A DNA stretch of 64,000 bases from Pseudescherichia sp031998825 (GTDB lineage Bacteria > Pseudomonadota > Gammaproteobacteria > Enterobacterales > Enterobacteriaceae): the NCBI RefSeq assembly GCF_031998825.1, contig NZ_DAMACX010000022.1, positions 1 to 64,000 of the forward strand, given 5' to 3'. Made by a program: the position numbers and the translations under genes. The notes under the pieces were generated by a model, which was not told where the DNA came from, did no database searches, and was given only the letters and a program-made list of their open reading frames with translations. Below are positions 18,166 through 26,178 of the stretch, in pieces. The number at the start of each line of letters is the position of its first letter. The stretch's first letter is position 1.

Positions 18166-19140
18166 ATGACCGATTTAATTTCCCGTCCGCGCCGCCTGCG
18201 CAAGTCTGCCCCGCTGCGCGCCATGTTTGAAGAGACAACGCTGAGCCTCAATGACTTTGTGTTGCCCATCTTTGTTGAAGAAGAGCTGGACGACTATAAA
18301 GCTATCGAGGCCATGCCGGGCGTGGTGCGCATTCCGGAGAAGTATCTGGCGCGTGAGATTGAGCGCTTCGCCAACGCGGGCATTCGCTCGGTCATGACGT
18401 TTGGTATTTCCCACCACACCGACGCCACCGGCAGCGATGCCTGGCGTGAAGATGGCCTCGTGGCGCGTATGTCGCGGATCTGTAAAGACGCGGTGCCGGA
18501 GATGGTCGTCATGTCCGATACCTGCTTCTGTGAGTACACCTCTCACGGCCACTGCGGCGTGCTGTGCGATCACGGCGTGGATAACGACGCAACTCTGATT
18601 AACCTGGGCAAGCAGGCAGTGGTGGCCGCTGCCGCCGGAGCCGATTTTATCGCCCCGTCCGCCGCAATGGACGGCCAGGTGCAGGCGATCCGCCAGGCGC
18701 TGGATGCCGCAGGCTTTACCGATACGGCGATCATGTCCTACTCCACCAAGTTCGCCTCCTCCTTCTACGGCCCGTTCCGTGAAGCAGCCGGTACGGCGCT
18801 GAAGGGCGATCGTAAAACCTACCAGATGAACCCGATGAACCGCCGGGAAGCGATCCGCGAGTCGCTGCTCGACGAAGCGCAGGGCGCTGACTGCCTGATG
18901 GTTAAGCCAGCAGGCGCGTATCTCGACATCCTGCGCGACATCCGCGAGCGCACCGAGCTGCCTCTCGGCGCGTATCAGGTCAGCGGTGAGTATGCGATGA
19001 TCAAGTTTGCGGCCCTGGCCGGGGCTATCGACGAGGACAAAGTGATCCTTGAGAGCCTGGGTGCGATCAAACGCGCCGGTGCGGATCTGATCTTCAGCTA
19101 CTTCGCGCTGGATCTGGCCGAACGGAAAATCCTGCGTTAA
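18166..19140 (+). CDS. hemB: HemB porphobilinogen synthase
   Basis: 324 aa, the E. coli length. It condenses two 5-aminolevulinates to porphobilinogen in haem synthesis. The zinc cysteines (DTCFCEYTSHGHCG), the active-site lysine segments YSTKFASSFYGPFR and MVKPAGAYLD, and the metal region are intact. A TATAAT element sits 31 bp upstream of the ATG. hemB marks the end of the conserved block; the accessory region begins after it. Confidence 0.98.
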   Translation: MTDLISRPRRLRKSAPLRAMFEETTLSLNDFVLPIFVEEELDDYKAIEAMPGVVRIPEKYLAREIERFANAGIRSVMTFGISHHTDATGSDAWREDGLVARMSRICKDAVPEMVVMSDTCFCEYTSHGHCGVLCDHGVDNDATLINLGKQAVVAAAAGADFIAPSAAMDGQVQAIRQALDAAGFTDTAIMSYSTKFASSFYGPFREAAGTALKGDRKTYQMNPMNRREAIRESLLDEAQGADCLMVKPAGAYLDILRDIRERTELPLGAYQVSGEYAMIKFAALAGAIDEDKVILESLGAIKRAGADLIFSYFALDLAERKILR

Positions 19141-19146
19141 ACCTTT

Positions 19147-19176
19147 ATGCCCGGTGGCGCTCTGCCTGCCGGGCAT
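19147..19176. repeat. Palindromic REP-like element after hemB
   Basis: ATGCCCGG...CCGGGCAT is a long GC-rich inverted repeat of REP type, lying between convergent hemB and the hcp unit. It may also act as a terminator. Confidence 0.55.
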
Positions 19177-19216
19177 GAAAACATTTATATTGGCGATAAT
19201 ATCCTGAAAAGTATTA

Positions 19217-19708
19217 TTAAGCTGTTATCCTCTCTGCCCATGCATCGGTATACTGAACATTCCCGTCTACGTACTTCCAGGTGATTTTGTCATACATTAT
19301 AGAGACTGACTCCATATGGTTTAATTGCGAATTTCCAGCTAATTTAATATTAGGCACACCTGGATTAACACCCATTATTTTGACCCCTTCCATTGAGATG
19401 ATAAAATAACACACTTCCTGACCAGCATCATTAATGTTATAGAAGCGTATTTCAGCGCTTTTTAACGTCTGGCCAGTAGCAACAGCTCTATATAAGTATG
19501 GACTGGAACTATCAAACTCTTTCTCAAACATAATTGGCGAATGTAAGCGTGTTCCAGTAATCTTGCCATTAGCACTATCCACAGGAAGATTAATACCGTG
19601 ACTAAATCCGATAAGCTCTATACTGCCCTCACGGTCTTTCAGGTCTACAGATCCTTTTATGTCTGCACCACCATCGTCCTTAAGCCATAGATACGGGGGG
19701 GTCGGCAT
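19217..19708 (-). CDS. Hcp-family T6SS tube protein, copy 1
   Basis: 163 aa, the usual Hcp size. Recognised by the Hcp core: a PPYLWLKDDGG start, KGSVDLKDREGSIELIGFSHGI, FEKEFDSSSPYLYRAVATGQTLKSAEIRFY and the ending MYDKITWKYVDGNVQYTDAW. Hcp forms the hexameric tube of type VI secretion and carries effectors. No other T6SS structural gene is in the window, so this is an orphan hcp serving a system elsewhere. It is the last gene of a toxin-membrane protein-hcp unit and directly abuts the upstream gene. About two-thirds identical by eye to the copy at 31489-31974. AT-rich. Confidence 0.9.
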   Translation of the reverse strand: MPTPPYLWLKDDGGADIKGSVDLKDREGSIELIGFSHGINLPVDSANGKITGTRLHSPIMFEKEFDSSSPYLYRAVATGQTLKSAEIRFYNINDAGQEVCYFIISMEGVKIMGVNPGVPNIKLAGNSQLNHMESVSIMYDKITWKYVDGNVQYTDAWAERITA

Positions 19709-19996
19709 TTAATGACTCCTTAAAAATTTAATCAATTTAATTGCACAAATATAAATTGTGACAGTGATAAAAATAACGGTTAAGAAAGATATGTAAAAAT
19801 AAGTATCATAAATTGTTTCTGCATTCACGTCTGCATAAATACAACCTGCTACTTTCTCGGCAAAATCATAGCTAATCCAAATTTCTGGATTACCTAGCAA
19901 ACGGGCAACAGCTATTGAGAGTAATATAAACAAGGCTGTTTTTAGTAATCTGCGCGTCCAATTTTTAAGGATGCGGGCAACTATTACTGAATCCAT
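19709..19996 (-). CDS. Small two-helix membrane protein, candidate immunity protein, copy 1
   Basis: 95 aa with two membrane helices (about residues 15-33 and 66-88) around a short loop containing NPEIWISYDFAEKV. Its start overlaps the end of the upstream Tlde1-like gene by 32 bp, and it abuts hcp, so the three are translationally coupled. Position suggests an immunity protein against the toxin; this is inference. It aligns with the first half of the 174-aa protein at 31976-32500 but lacks that protein's second pair of helices. Confidence 0.7.
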   Translation of the reverse strand: MDSVIVARILKNWTRRLLKTALFILLSIAVARLLGNPEIWISYDFAEKVAGCIYADVNAETIYDTYFYISFLTVIFITVTIYICAIKLIKFLRSH

Positions 19997-20492
19997 TCGC
20001 TAGTACCTCTATAACACCACGCGCTTTCAGCATTTTCATGCAGGGAACGTGAATAGGCTGAGTTCTCATTAATGCATTTCTAATTAAAGCGTAATCAGAG
20101 TTATGAGGAATAGTTATACATCCTTCTGAAATATGACCGGGATGAAGTCTAAAAAGGCCACGATGAACGTTATTTATCCATGTACCATCATCTATACCCC
20201 ACTCATCTCTATAGAGTGCAAACCACTCATCACGCCCGAACGTCGCACCGTTCCAAACCCGGTTCCATGTATCTTGCGCATTAGCTTTCAATCCTGAAAA
20301 AAAACCGCCTGAACCACGTTCCACAATCCAATATCTACCAGTGGGTAATGGACCATTTTTGAGAACGCTACTACAAGCACCTCTATTACGGTAAATTCCA
20401 TTCCCTGAAAAAGCAAAAAATGTACCAACACCATAGAGGGTGAAGGGTGAGTAGTCTGCATCGTTCAATACAAACTTTCCGTGAAGCGCCAT
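19965..20492 (-). CDS. Tlde1-like L,D-transpeptidase toxin (DUF2778), copy 1
   Basis: 175 aa. The sequence matches the DUF2778/Tlde1 type of type VI effectors, which modify peptidoglycan with an L,D-transpeptidase-type cysteine. Catalytic features are FRLHPG with His117 and SEGCITIPH with Cys125. The common N-terminal block MALHGKFVLND is shared with copy 2. ATG 20492 has an AAGGAG ribosome site and matches copy 2; the frame extends 34 codons further upstream but without homology. No signal peptide, as expected for Hcp-delivered cargo. First gene of the unit, overlapping the candidate immunity gene. Confidence 0.85.
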   Translation of the reverse strand: MALHGKFVLNDADYSPFTLYGVGTFFAFSGNGIYRNRGACSSVLKNGPLPTGRYWIVERGSGGFFSGLKANAQDTWNRVWNGATFGRDEWFALYRDEWGIDDGTWINNVHRGLFRLHPGHISEGCITIPHNSDYALIRNALMRTQPIHVPCMKMLKARGVIEVLANGFSNSCPHP

Positions 20493-20687
20493 GATAACCA
20501 CACTCCTTTTATTGTTATGTTTAACTATTTTTAAACCAAATTCAGAAAGAAAAAGAGGCAATAAGTGCTGATAGATAAGAAAAATTAACTGCATTTACAG
20601 CAGCTGCTTCTCGAAAATTCACCTCCCTGTCACAGAAACGCCATCTCGCCCTTCTACTGTCTGCCTAAGACGGATGGAGGAGCCACC

Positions 20688-22397
20688 ATGTTTAGTCTCG
20701 ACAGCGTCCTTGATGACCTCTGGCCTCAGGCCAGGCCCACCCCCTGGCAACGCAACCTGCTTAAACGTCTGCTTTATGAAGAGGAATTTCAACAGTTCGC
20801 CGCCCGCCATCGCCATCTTAAAGGACTGGATATGGTCGAGCAGATCCTTGAGCATCTCCGCATTCGCAGCACCCTCTCCGCCCATGACCTTGAGCAGATC
20901 CCCGAGCATGGCCCACTGATCATTATCGCTAACCACCCTACCGGCACGCTTGATGGCCTCGCCCTGCTTCATGCCGTCTCCCGCGTGCGGCGGGATGTTA
21001 AAGTCGTCACCAACCGGATGCTGAGCCACCTGGAGCCGCTCAGCTCACTGTTTATTCCCGTCGACAACCTGGGCGGGCGCACGCGCAGATCCTCGCTGCT
21101 GCAGATGGAAATGCAGCTCCAGCAGGGTGGCGTGCTGATCTTCTTTCCCGCTGGCGAGGTATCGCGCCTGACCCGTCACGGGATCCGCGACAGCGCATGG
21201 CACAGCGGCTTCATAAAGCTGGCAGCGAAGTTTCGTACCCCGCTGCTGCCGGTGTTTATTCGCGCCCATAACAGCCCGCTCTTCTACGCCAGCACGCTCA
21301 TCTCCTCTACCCTGCCGATGCTACTCCTGATGCAGCAGATGTTTCGCCGCCAGGGCAGCAGCCTGCCGATCACCCTCGGCCAGCGCATCCCGTGGGAGAG
21401 CCTGCGTAACCCGCACGCCAGCGCCCGCGAGATGGCGGAGCGGTGTCGCCAGCACGTTATCCGCCTGGGCAAAGGTCTGCCGGGGGTGTTTAAAACCGAG
21501 TGTGCCATCGCCCGGCCGGAGCCGCGGCTACTCCTGAAACGCGCCCTGGCACAGGCGGAGTGCCTCGGCCAGACCACGGACGGCAAGACTATTTACCTCT
21601 GGCAGCGCAACGGCGAGGAGGATGTTCCGGTGCTGCGCGAGCTAGGCCGTCTGCGGGAGATCGCCTTTCGCGCCGTGGGGGAAGGCAGCGGGCAGCGGCG
21701 TGACATCGACCGCTATGACGATGACTATTTGCATTTGATCTTATGGGATGAGGCGGATCTGGAGATTGTCGGCGCGTACCGCTTTATGCCCACGGCACAG
21801 CAGGTGGCGCAGCAGGGATTGGGCGGGCTGTACAGCTACAGCCTGTTCCACTATGACGATAAAATGGATGATATTTTGCAGCATGGCATTGAGCTGGGAC
21901 GCAGCTTTATTCAGCCACGCTACTGGGGCCGTCGCGGGCTGGACTACCTCTGGTCGGGAATTGGTGCCTACCTGGCACGCTACCCCCAGTACCGCTATCT
22001 CTTCGGCCCGGTGTCGATCTCCGGCGGCCTGCCTCCGGCGGCGCGGGATCTGTTGGTGGCCTTCTACCGCCTCTGGTTCCCGCCGCTGCATCCGCTGGTC
22101 GTCTCCCGTCGCCCCTGGCCAGCCTCGCTCCCGGAGGTGCTGGCCCAGTTTACCGGCGACGATTACACCGAGGATCTTACCCGCCTGAAGTCGCTGCTCG
22201 GCAACCTGGGCTGCGGCATTCCCCCGCTCTATAAGCAGTACTCAGAGCTGTGCACGCCGGGCGGCGTCCAGTTTATCGACTTTGGTAGCGATCCGGACTT
22301 CAACCACTGCGTGGATGGCCTGGTGCTGGTGGATCTCACCCATCTAAAAAGCCAGCGCTATGCGCGCTACATCGGTGCGCATCTCACACCTGTTTAA
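20688..22397 (+). CDS. OlsF-like bifunctional acyltransferase (ornithine lipid synthase)
   Basis: 569 aa. The N-terminal half (to about residue 270) is a PlsC-type acyltransferase with the catalytic HxxxxD motif NHPTGTLDG and FFPAGEVSR as the substrate-binding block. The C-terminal half (about 290-569) is an OlsB/haemolysin-type GNAT acyltransferase (GRLREIAFRAVGEGSG, ELGRSFIQPRYWGRRGLDYLW, FGPVSISGG). This domain order is that of OlsF of Serratia and Flavobacteria, which makes ornithine lipid in two acylations. GGAGGA ribosome site before ATG 20688. A monocistronic gene. The amino acid acceptor is not proven here. Confidence 0.78.
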   Translation: MFSLDSVLDDLWPQARPTPWQRNLLKRLLYEEEFQQFAARHRHLKGLDMVEQILEHLRIRSTLSAHDLEQIPEHGPLIIIANHPTGTLDGLALLHAVSRVRRDVKVVTNRMLSHLEPLSSLFIPVDNLGGRTRRSSLLQMEMQLQQGGVLIFFPAGEVSRLTRHGIRDSAWHSGFIKLAAKFRTPLLPVFIRAHNSPLFYASTLISSTLPMLLLMQQMFRRQGSSLPITLGQRIPWESLRNPHASAREMAERCRQHVIRLGKGLPGVFKTECAIARPEPRLLLKRALAQAECLGQTTDGKTIYLWQRNGEEDVPVLRELGRLREIAFRAVGEGSGQRRDIDRYDDDYLHLILWDEADLEIVGAYRFMPTAQQVAQQGLGGLYSYSLFHYDDKMDDILQHGIELGRSFIQPRYWGRRGLDYLWSGIGAYLARYPQYRYLFGPVSISGGLPPAARDLLVAFYRLWFPPLHPLVVSRRPWPASLPEVLAQFTGDDYTEDLTRLKSLLGNLGCGIPPLYKQYSELCTPGGVQFIDFGSDPDFNHCVDGLVLVDLTHLKSQRYARYIGAHLTPV

Positions 22398-22429
22398 TGC
22401 CCGGCGGCGCTACGCTTGCACGGGCCTAC
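22398..22429. repeat. REP-like element
   Basis: TGCCCGGCGGCGCTACGCTTGCACGGGCCTAC immediately after the acyltransferase stop has the REP layout GCCCGGNGGCG...CGGGCCTAC. Confidence 0.65.
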
Positions 22430-22468
22430 AAACTGAAGCGGACTCGCTACGTTTTTCACCGCGCCGGG

Positions 22469-22507
22469 GCAGTCTGCACCATCGCCCCGTGCGTTTCGGT
22501 GCACTGC
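22469..22507 (+). promoter_or_regulatory. Candidate upstream activator dyad for eat-eutBC
   Basis: GCAGTCTGCACC (22469-22480) and GGTGCACTGC (22498-22507) form an inverted repeat with a 17-nt spacer, 50-90 bp upstream of the sigma-54 element. This is where a sigma-54 activator would bind. Inference from position and symmetry. Confidence 0.4.
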
Positions 22508-22555
22508 TTTTAACGCGCTTTTCTTATTCTATTGAAATAGCTGTGGTTAATTTTC

Positions 22556-22571
22556 TGGCACCGCCTTTGCA
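22556..22571 (+). promoter_or_regulatory. Sigma-54 (RpoN) promoter of eat-eutB-eutC
   Basis: TGGCACCGCCTTTGCA fits the -24/-12 consensus TGGCAC-N5-TTGCA exactly, with GG and GC 12 bases apart. It lies 36 bp before the permease ATG. Nitrogen- or ethanolamine-responsive sigma-54 control is inferred; the activator is not in this window. Confidence 0.8.
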
Positions 22572-22606
22572 GGCTCCCGGTTAACTGTGTAACGGCGAGG
22601 CAGCAA

Positions 22607-23989
22607 ATGATGACGACACCTACAACCACACTGAAAAGAACGCTCGGCAGCTTCCGTCTCTGGGGAATTGCCGTAGGGCTGGTGATCTCCGGTGAGTATT
22701 TTGGCTGGAGCTACGGCTGGTCGCAGGCGGGCACGATGGGCTTTCTCGTCGTGGCGCTGGCTATAGCGGCGATGTACTGCGCCTTTATCTTTAGCTTTAC
22801 CGAACTAACGACCGCCATTCCCCACGCGGGCGGCCCCTTTGCCTATGCCTATCGCGCCTTCGGGCCGACCGGCGGGTTTATTGTCGGGTTTGCCACCCTT
22901 ATCGAGTTTGTCTTTGCCCCACCGGCGATTGCGATGGCCATCGGGGCCTACCTGAACGTGCAGTTTCCGGCCCTGGATGCAAAATGGATCGCCTGCGCCG
23001 CGTACGTCATCTTTATGACGCTGAATATTCTCGGCGTCGGCATTGCGGCCACCTTCGAGCTGATCGTCACCCTGCTGGCGATCTTCGAGCTGCTGGTGTT
23101 TATGGGCGTCGTTGCGCCGGGCTTCTCGTGGGATAACTTCACCGCTAACGGCTGGGCAGGCGCAGAGAGCTTTAGCGGCCTCGCCCTCTCCGGCATGTTT
23201 GCCGCCATTCCCTTCGCTATCTGGTTTTTCCTTGCCATTGAAGGGGCCTCTATGGCGGCAGAGGAGGCAAAGGATCCCCAGCGCACCATTCCACGCGCGC
23301 TGGGCGGCGGTATTCTGACCCTTACCGTGCTGGCGGTTGGGGTGATGATCTTTGCCGGCGGCGTCGGCGACTGGCGTAACCTCGCCAACATCAACGATCC
23401 GCTGCCGCAGGCGATGAAGGTCATCGTTGGTAACAACAGCGGCTGGCTGCATATGCTGGTCTGGCTGGGGCTGTTTGGCCTCGTGGCGTCGTTCCACGGC
23501 ATCATTATGGGCTACTCACGGCAGATCTACTCCCTGGCACGAGCGGGCTATCTGCCAGCCAGCCTGGCGACGTTGAACCGTAAGACCCGTACGCCGCACC
23601 TGGCGATTCTGGCCGGGGGCGTGGTGGGCATCGCGGCTATCTTCTCGGACTCGGTAGTTACCATCAGCGGTATGCCGCTCACCGCCTGCATCGTGACGAT
23701 GTCGGTGTTCGGCGCTATTGTTATGTATATCACTTCGATGGCCGCACTGTTCAAACTGCGGCGCAGCGAACCTAATTTGATCCGCCCCTTTAAAGCGCCG
23801 CTGTTTCCCTATGCCCCGGCGTTCGCGCTCGGAATGGCGGTGCTCTGCCTGGTGGCAATGGTCTGGTACAACCCGCTGCTGGCGCTGATTTTTGCGGGGA
23901 TGATGCTGGCTGGCTACCTGTGGTTCCGCAGCACGGCCACGGCCCGCGAGCGCGCCGGGCTGGATCCACAGCTGCGCGCCCTCTCCTGA
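22607..23989 (+). CDS. eat: Ethanolamine permease (APC family)
   Basis: 460 aa, 12 predicted membrane helices. The APC-superfamily ethanolamine permease type: GIAVGLVISGEYFGWSYGWSQAG near the start, TTAIPHAGGPFAYAYRAFGP and EGASMAAEEAKDPQRTIPRA. It imports ethanolamine for the lyase encoded just downstream (9-bp gap to eutB). Two adjacent ATG codons at 22607 and 22610. Unlike the E. coli/Salmonella eut operon, there are no carboxysome-like shell genes. Confidence 0.92.
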   Translation: MMTTPTTTLKRTLGSFRLWGIAVGLVISGEYFGWSYGWSQAGTMGFLVVALAIAAMYCAFIFSFTELTTAIPHAGGPFAYAYRAFGPTGGFIVGFATLIEFVFAPPAIAMAIGAYLNVQFPALDAKWIACAAYVIFMTLNILGVGIAATFELIVTLLAIFELLVFMGVVAPGFSWDNFTANGWAGAESFSGLALSGMFAAIPFAIWFFLAIEGASMAAEEAKDPQRTIPRALGGGILTLTVLAVGVMIFAGGVGDWRNLANINDPLPQAMKVIVGNNSGWLHMLVWLGLFGLVASFHGIIMGYSRQIYSLARAGYLPASLATLNRKTRTPHLAILAGGVVGIAAIFSDSVVTISGMPLTACIVTMSVFGAIVMYITSMAALFKLRRSEPNLIRPFKAPLFPYAPAFALGMAVLCLVAMVWYNPLLALIFAGMMLAGYLWFRSTATARERAGLDPQLRALS

Positions 23990-23998
23990 GGAGGCGAC

Positions 23999-25390
23999 AT
24001 GTATAAAACCGTTCTGGCGCACCGCACCTACCGGTTCGCCAGTTTGAAAACGCTGCTGGCGAAAGCCTCCCCGGCCCGCTCCGGGGATGTGCTGGCGGGC
24101 ATCAGTGCCGACTCTGCCGAAGAGCGCATGGCGGCAAAGATGGCGCTGGCCGAGGTGCCGCTGCGCGAGATCCTGGCTAACCCGCCGATCCCTTATGAAG
24201 CGGATGAGGTTACCCGGCTGATCATCGATACACACGATCGCGACGCGTTTTCGACCATCAGCCACCTGACGGTAGGTGACTTTCGCGACTGGCTGCTGGA
24301 CGACGCCACCGATCCCCTTACTCTAAGCCGCGTGGCCCGTGCCATTACGCCGGAGATGGCCGCCGCCGTCAGCAAGCTGATGCGCAACCAGGATCTGATC
24401 CTCGCAGCGAGCAGGTGCCGGGTTGTGACCCGCTTTCGCAACACTATCGGCCTGCCAGGTCACCTGAGCGTGCGTCTGCAACCCAACCATCCTACCGACG
24501 ATCTGAAAGGCATCGCTGCCAGCATGCTCGACGGCCTGCTCTATGGCGCAGGGGATGCGGTGGTCGGCATTAACCCTGCCAGCGACAGCCTGCCGGTGCT
24601 CGAGCGGCTGAACCATATGATGGATGACATCATCAACCGCTTTGCTATCCCCACCCAGTCCTGCGTGCTGACGCACGTCACTAACACCCTGGCACTGATA
24701 GAGCGCGGTGCGCCCGTCGACCTGGTATTCCAGTCGGTGGCGGGCACCGAGGCGGCAAACAGCGGCTTCGGCATCAACCTGGCGTTGTTGGCGGAGGCCC
24801 GTGAGGCCGCCCTGAGCCTTGGGCGCGGCACGCTGGGTCAGAACGTGATGTACTTTGAGACCGGCCAGGGCAGCTGCCTCTCTGCCAACGCCCATCACGG
24901 CGTCGACCAGCAGACCTGTGAGGCGCGAGCCTACGCCGTGGCACGCCACTTCGATCCGCTGCTGGTCAATACGGTGGTGGGATTTATTGGCCCGGAGTAT
25001 CTCTACGACGGCAAGCAGATTATCCGCGCCGGGCTGGAGGATCACTTCTGCGGCAAGCTGATGGGCCTGCCGATTGGCTGCGACGTCTGCTATACCAACC
25101 ATGCGGAGGCGGATCAGGATGATATGGATACCCTGCTGACGCTGCTGTGCAACGCCGGGCTGACCTTTTTGATTGGCGTCCCGGGAGCAGATGACATCAT
25201 GCTCAACTATCAAAGCACCTCATTTCACGACGCGCTCTACGCCCGACGTCTGCTGGGGTTGAAGCATGCCCCGGAGTTTAGCGAGTGGCTGACGAAAATG
25301 CAGATTATCGATAGCGCAGGCCAGCTGCGGCTCACCGGAGCCAATCATCCGCTGCTGAGCGTGCTGCCGTCTAAGAGGGTAAACGTATGA
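23999..25390 (+). CDS. eutB: EutB ethanolamine ammonia-lyase large subunit
   Basis: 463 aa. Adenosylcobalamin-dependent cleavage of ethanolamine to acetaldehyde and ammonia. Family blocks seen: NPPIPYEADEVTRLI, QPNHPTDDLKGIAASMLDGLLYGAGDAVVGINPA, FQSVAGTEAANSGFG, YFETGQGSCLSANAHHG and NHAEADQDD. AGGAGG ribosome site before ATG 23999. Its stop overlaps the eutC start by 4 bp (ATGA), so translation is coupled. Confidence 0.96.
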   Translation: MYKTVLAHRTYRFASLKTLLAKASPARSGDVLAGISADSAEERMAAKMALAEVPLREILANPPIPYEADEVTRLIIDTHDRDAFSTISHLTVGDFRDWLLDDATDPLTLSRVARAITPEMAAAVSKLMRNQDLILAASRCRVVTRFRNTIGLPGHLSVRLQPNHPTDDLKGIAASMLDGLLYGAGDAVVGINPASDSLPVLERLNHMMDDIINRFAIPTQSCVLTHVTNTLALIERGAPVDLVFQSVAGTEAANSGFGINLALLAEAREAALSLGRGTLGQNVMYFETGQGSCLSANAHHGVDQQTCEARAYAVARHFDPLLVNTVVGFIGPEYLYDGKQIIRAGLEDHFCGKLMGLPIGCDVCYTNHAEADQDDMDTLLTLLCNAGLTFLIGVPGADDIMLNYQSTSFHDALYARRLLGLKHAPEFSEWLTKMQIIDSAGQLRLTGANHPLLSVLPSKRVNV

Positions 25391-26178
25391 ATCATCCTGA
25401 CGCCTGGTCGCTGCTGCGCGAGTTTACCGATGCCCGTATCGCCCTGGGGCGCAGCGGTGCAAGCCTGCCGACCCGGGAGGTGCTCAGCTTCGGCCTGGCT
25501 CATGCCCAGGCTCGCGACGCAGTCCACCAGCCCTTTGACAGCGAGCCGCTGGCGCAGCAGCTTACGGCGCTGGGCCTGCAAACCCTGACCGCTTACAGTG
25601 CCGCAGCGGATCGGCATATTTACCTGAATCGTCCGGATCTGGGGCGCAGGCTGAGCGACGAGAGCCGCGAGGCACTTCAGGCCAGCCGGGTGCCCGCCCA
25701 CGATCTGCTGCTGGTGATTGGTGACGGGCTCTCCTCTCATGCAGTGCACCGCCAGGCGGTGGCGCTGATTACTGCCCTGCTGCCCTACCTGCAGACGCTG
25801 GGGCTGACCATCGGGCCGGTGGTGCTGGCGCATCAGTCGCGGGTGGCGCTGGGAGATGAGATTGGCGAGACGCTGAAGAGTAGAGCGGTAGCGATGCTGA
25901 TTGGCGAGCGTCCCGGGCTGTCGTCCCCGGACAGCCTGGGCGTCTACCTGACCTGGCAGCCGGAACGGGCGCGCCTGGACTCGGAGCGCAACTGCATCTC
26001 CAACATTCGCCCGGAGGGGCTGGGCTACGAAGCCGCAGCGTTTAAGCTCGCCTGGCTGCTGGAGCAGGCCTTTTTACGCCGTCTGACCGGCGTTAAGCTG
26101 AAGGATGAGAGCGATAACCCGGCGCTGCATGAGCGGGTTAAGCCCCGCCTTGCGGACTCAACGCCCTGGCACGGCTAA
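25387..26178 (+). CDS. eutC: EutC ethanolamine ammonia-lyase small subunit
   Basis: 263 aa. The cobalamin-binding light chain of the lyase. Recognised from LREFTDARIALGRSG, SFGLAHAQARDAVH, DLLLVIGDGLSSHAV, GERPGLSSPDSLGVYLTW and the end block NCISNIRPEGLGYEAAAFKLAWL. It lacks the extended N-terminal tail that targets EutC to microcompartments in eut operons with shells, consistent with a cytosolic pathway. Tail-to-tail 4-bp overlap with the BLUF-EAL gene. Confidence 0.95.
   Translation: MNHPDAWSLLREFTDARIALGRSGASLPTREVLSFGLAHAQARDAVHQPFDSEPLAQQLTALGLQTLTAYSAAADRHIYLNRPDLGRRLSDESREALQASRVPAHDLLLVIGDGLSSHAVHRQAVALITALLPYLQTLGLTIGPVVLAHQSRVALGDEIGETLKSRAVAMLIGERPGLSSPDSLGVYLTWQPERARLDSERNCISNIRPEGLGYEAAAFKLAWLLEQAFLRRLTGVKLKDESDNPALHERVKPRLADSTPWHG

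Noticed and set aside
18175..19176. 333-codon open frame antisense to hemB
   Set aside because: hemB is conserved over its full length on the other strand; the antisense frame has no recognisable domain.
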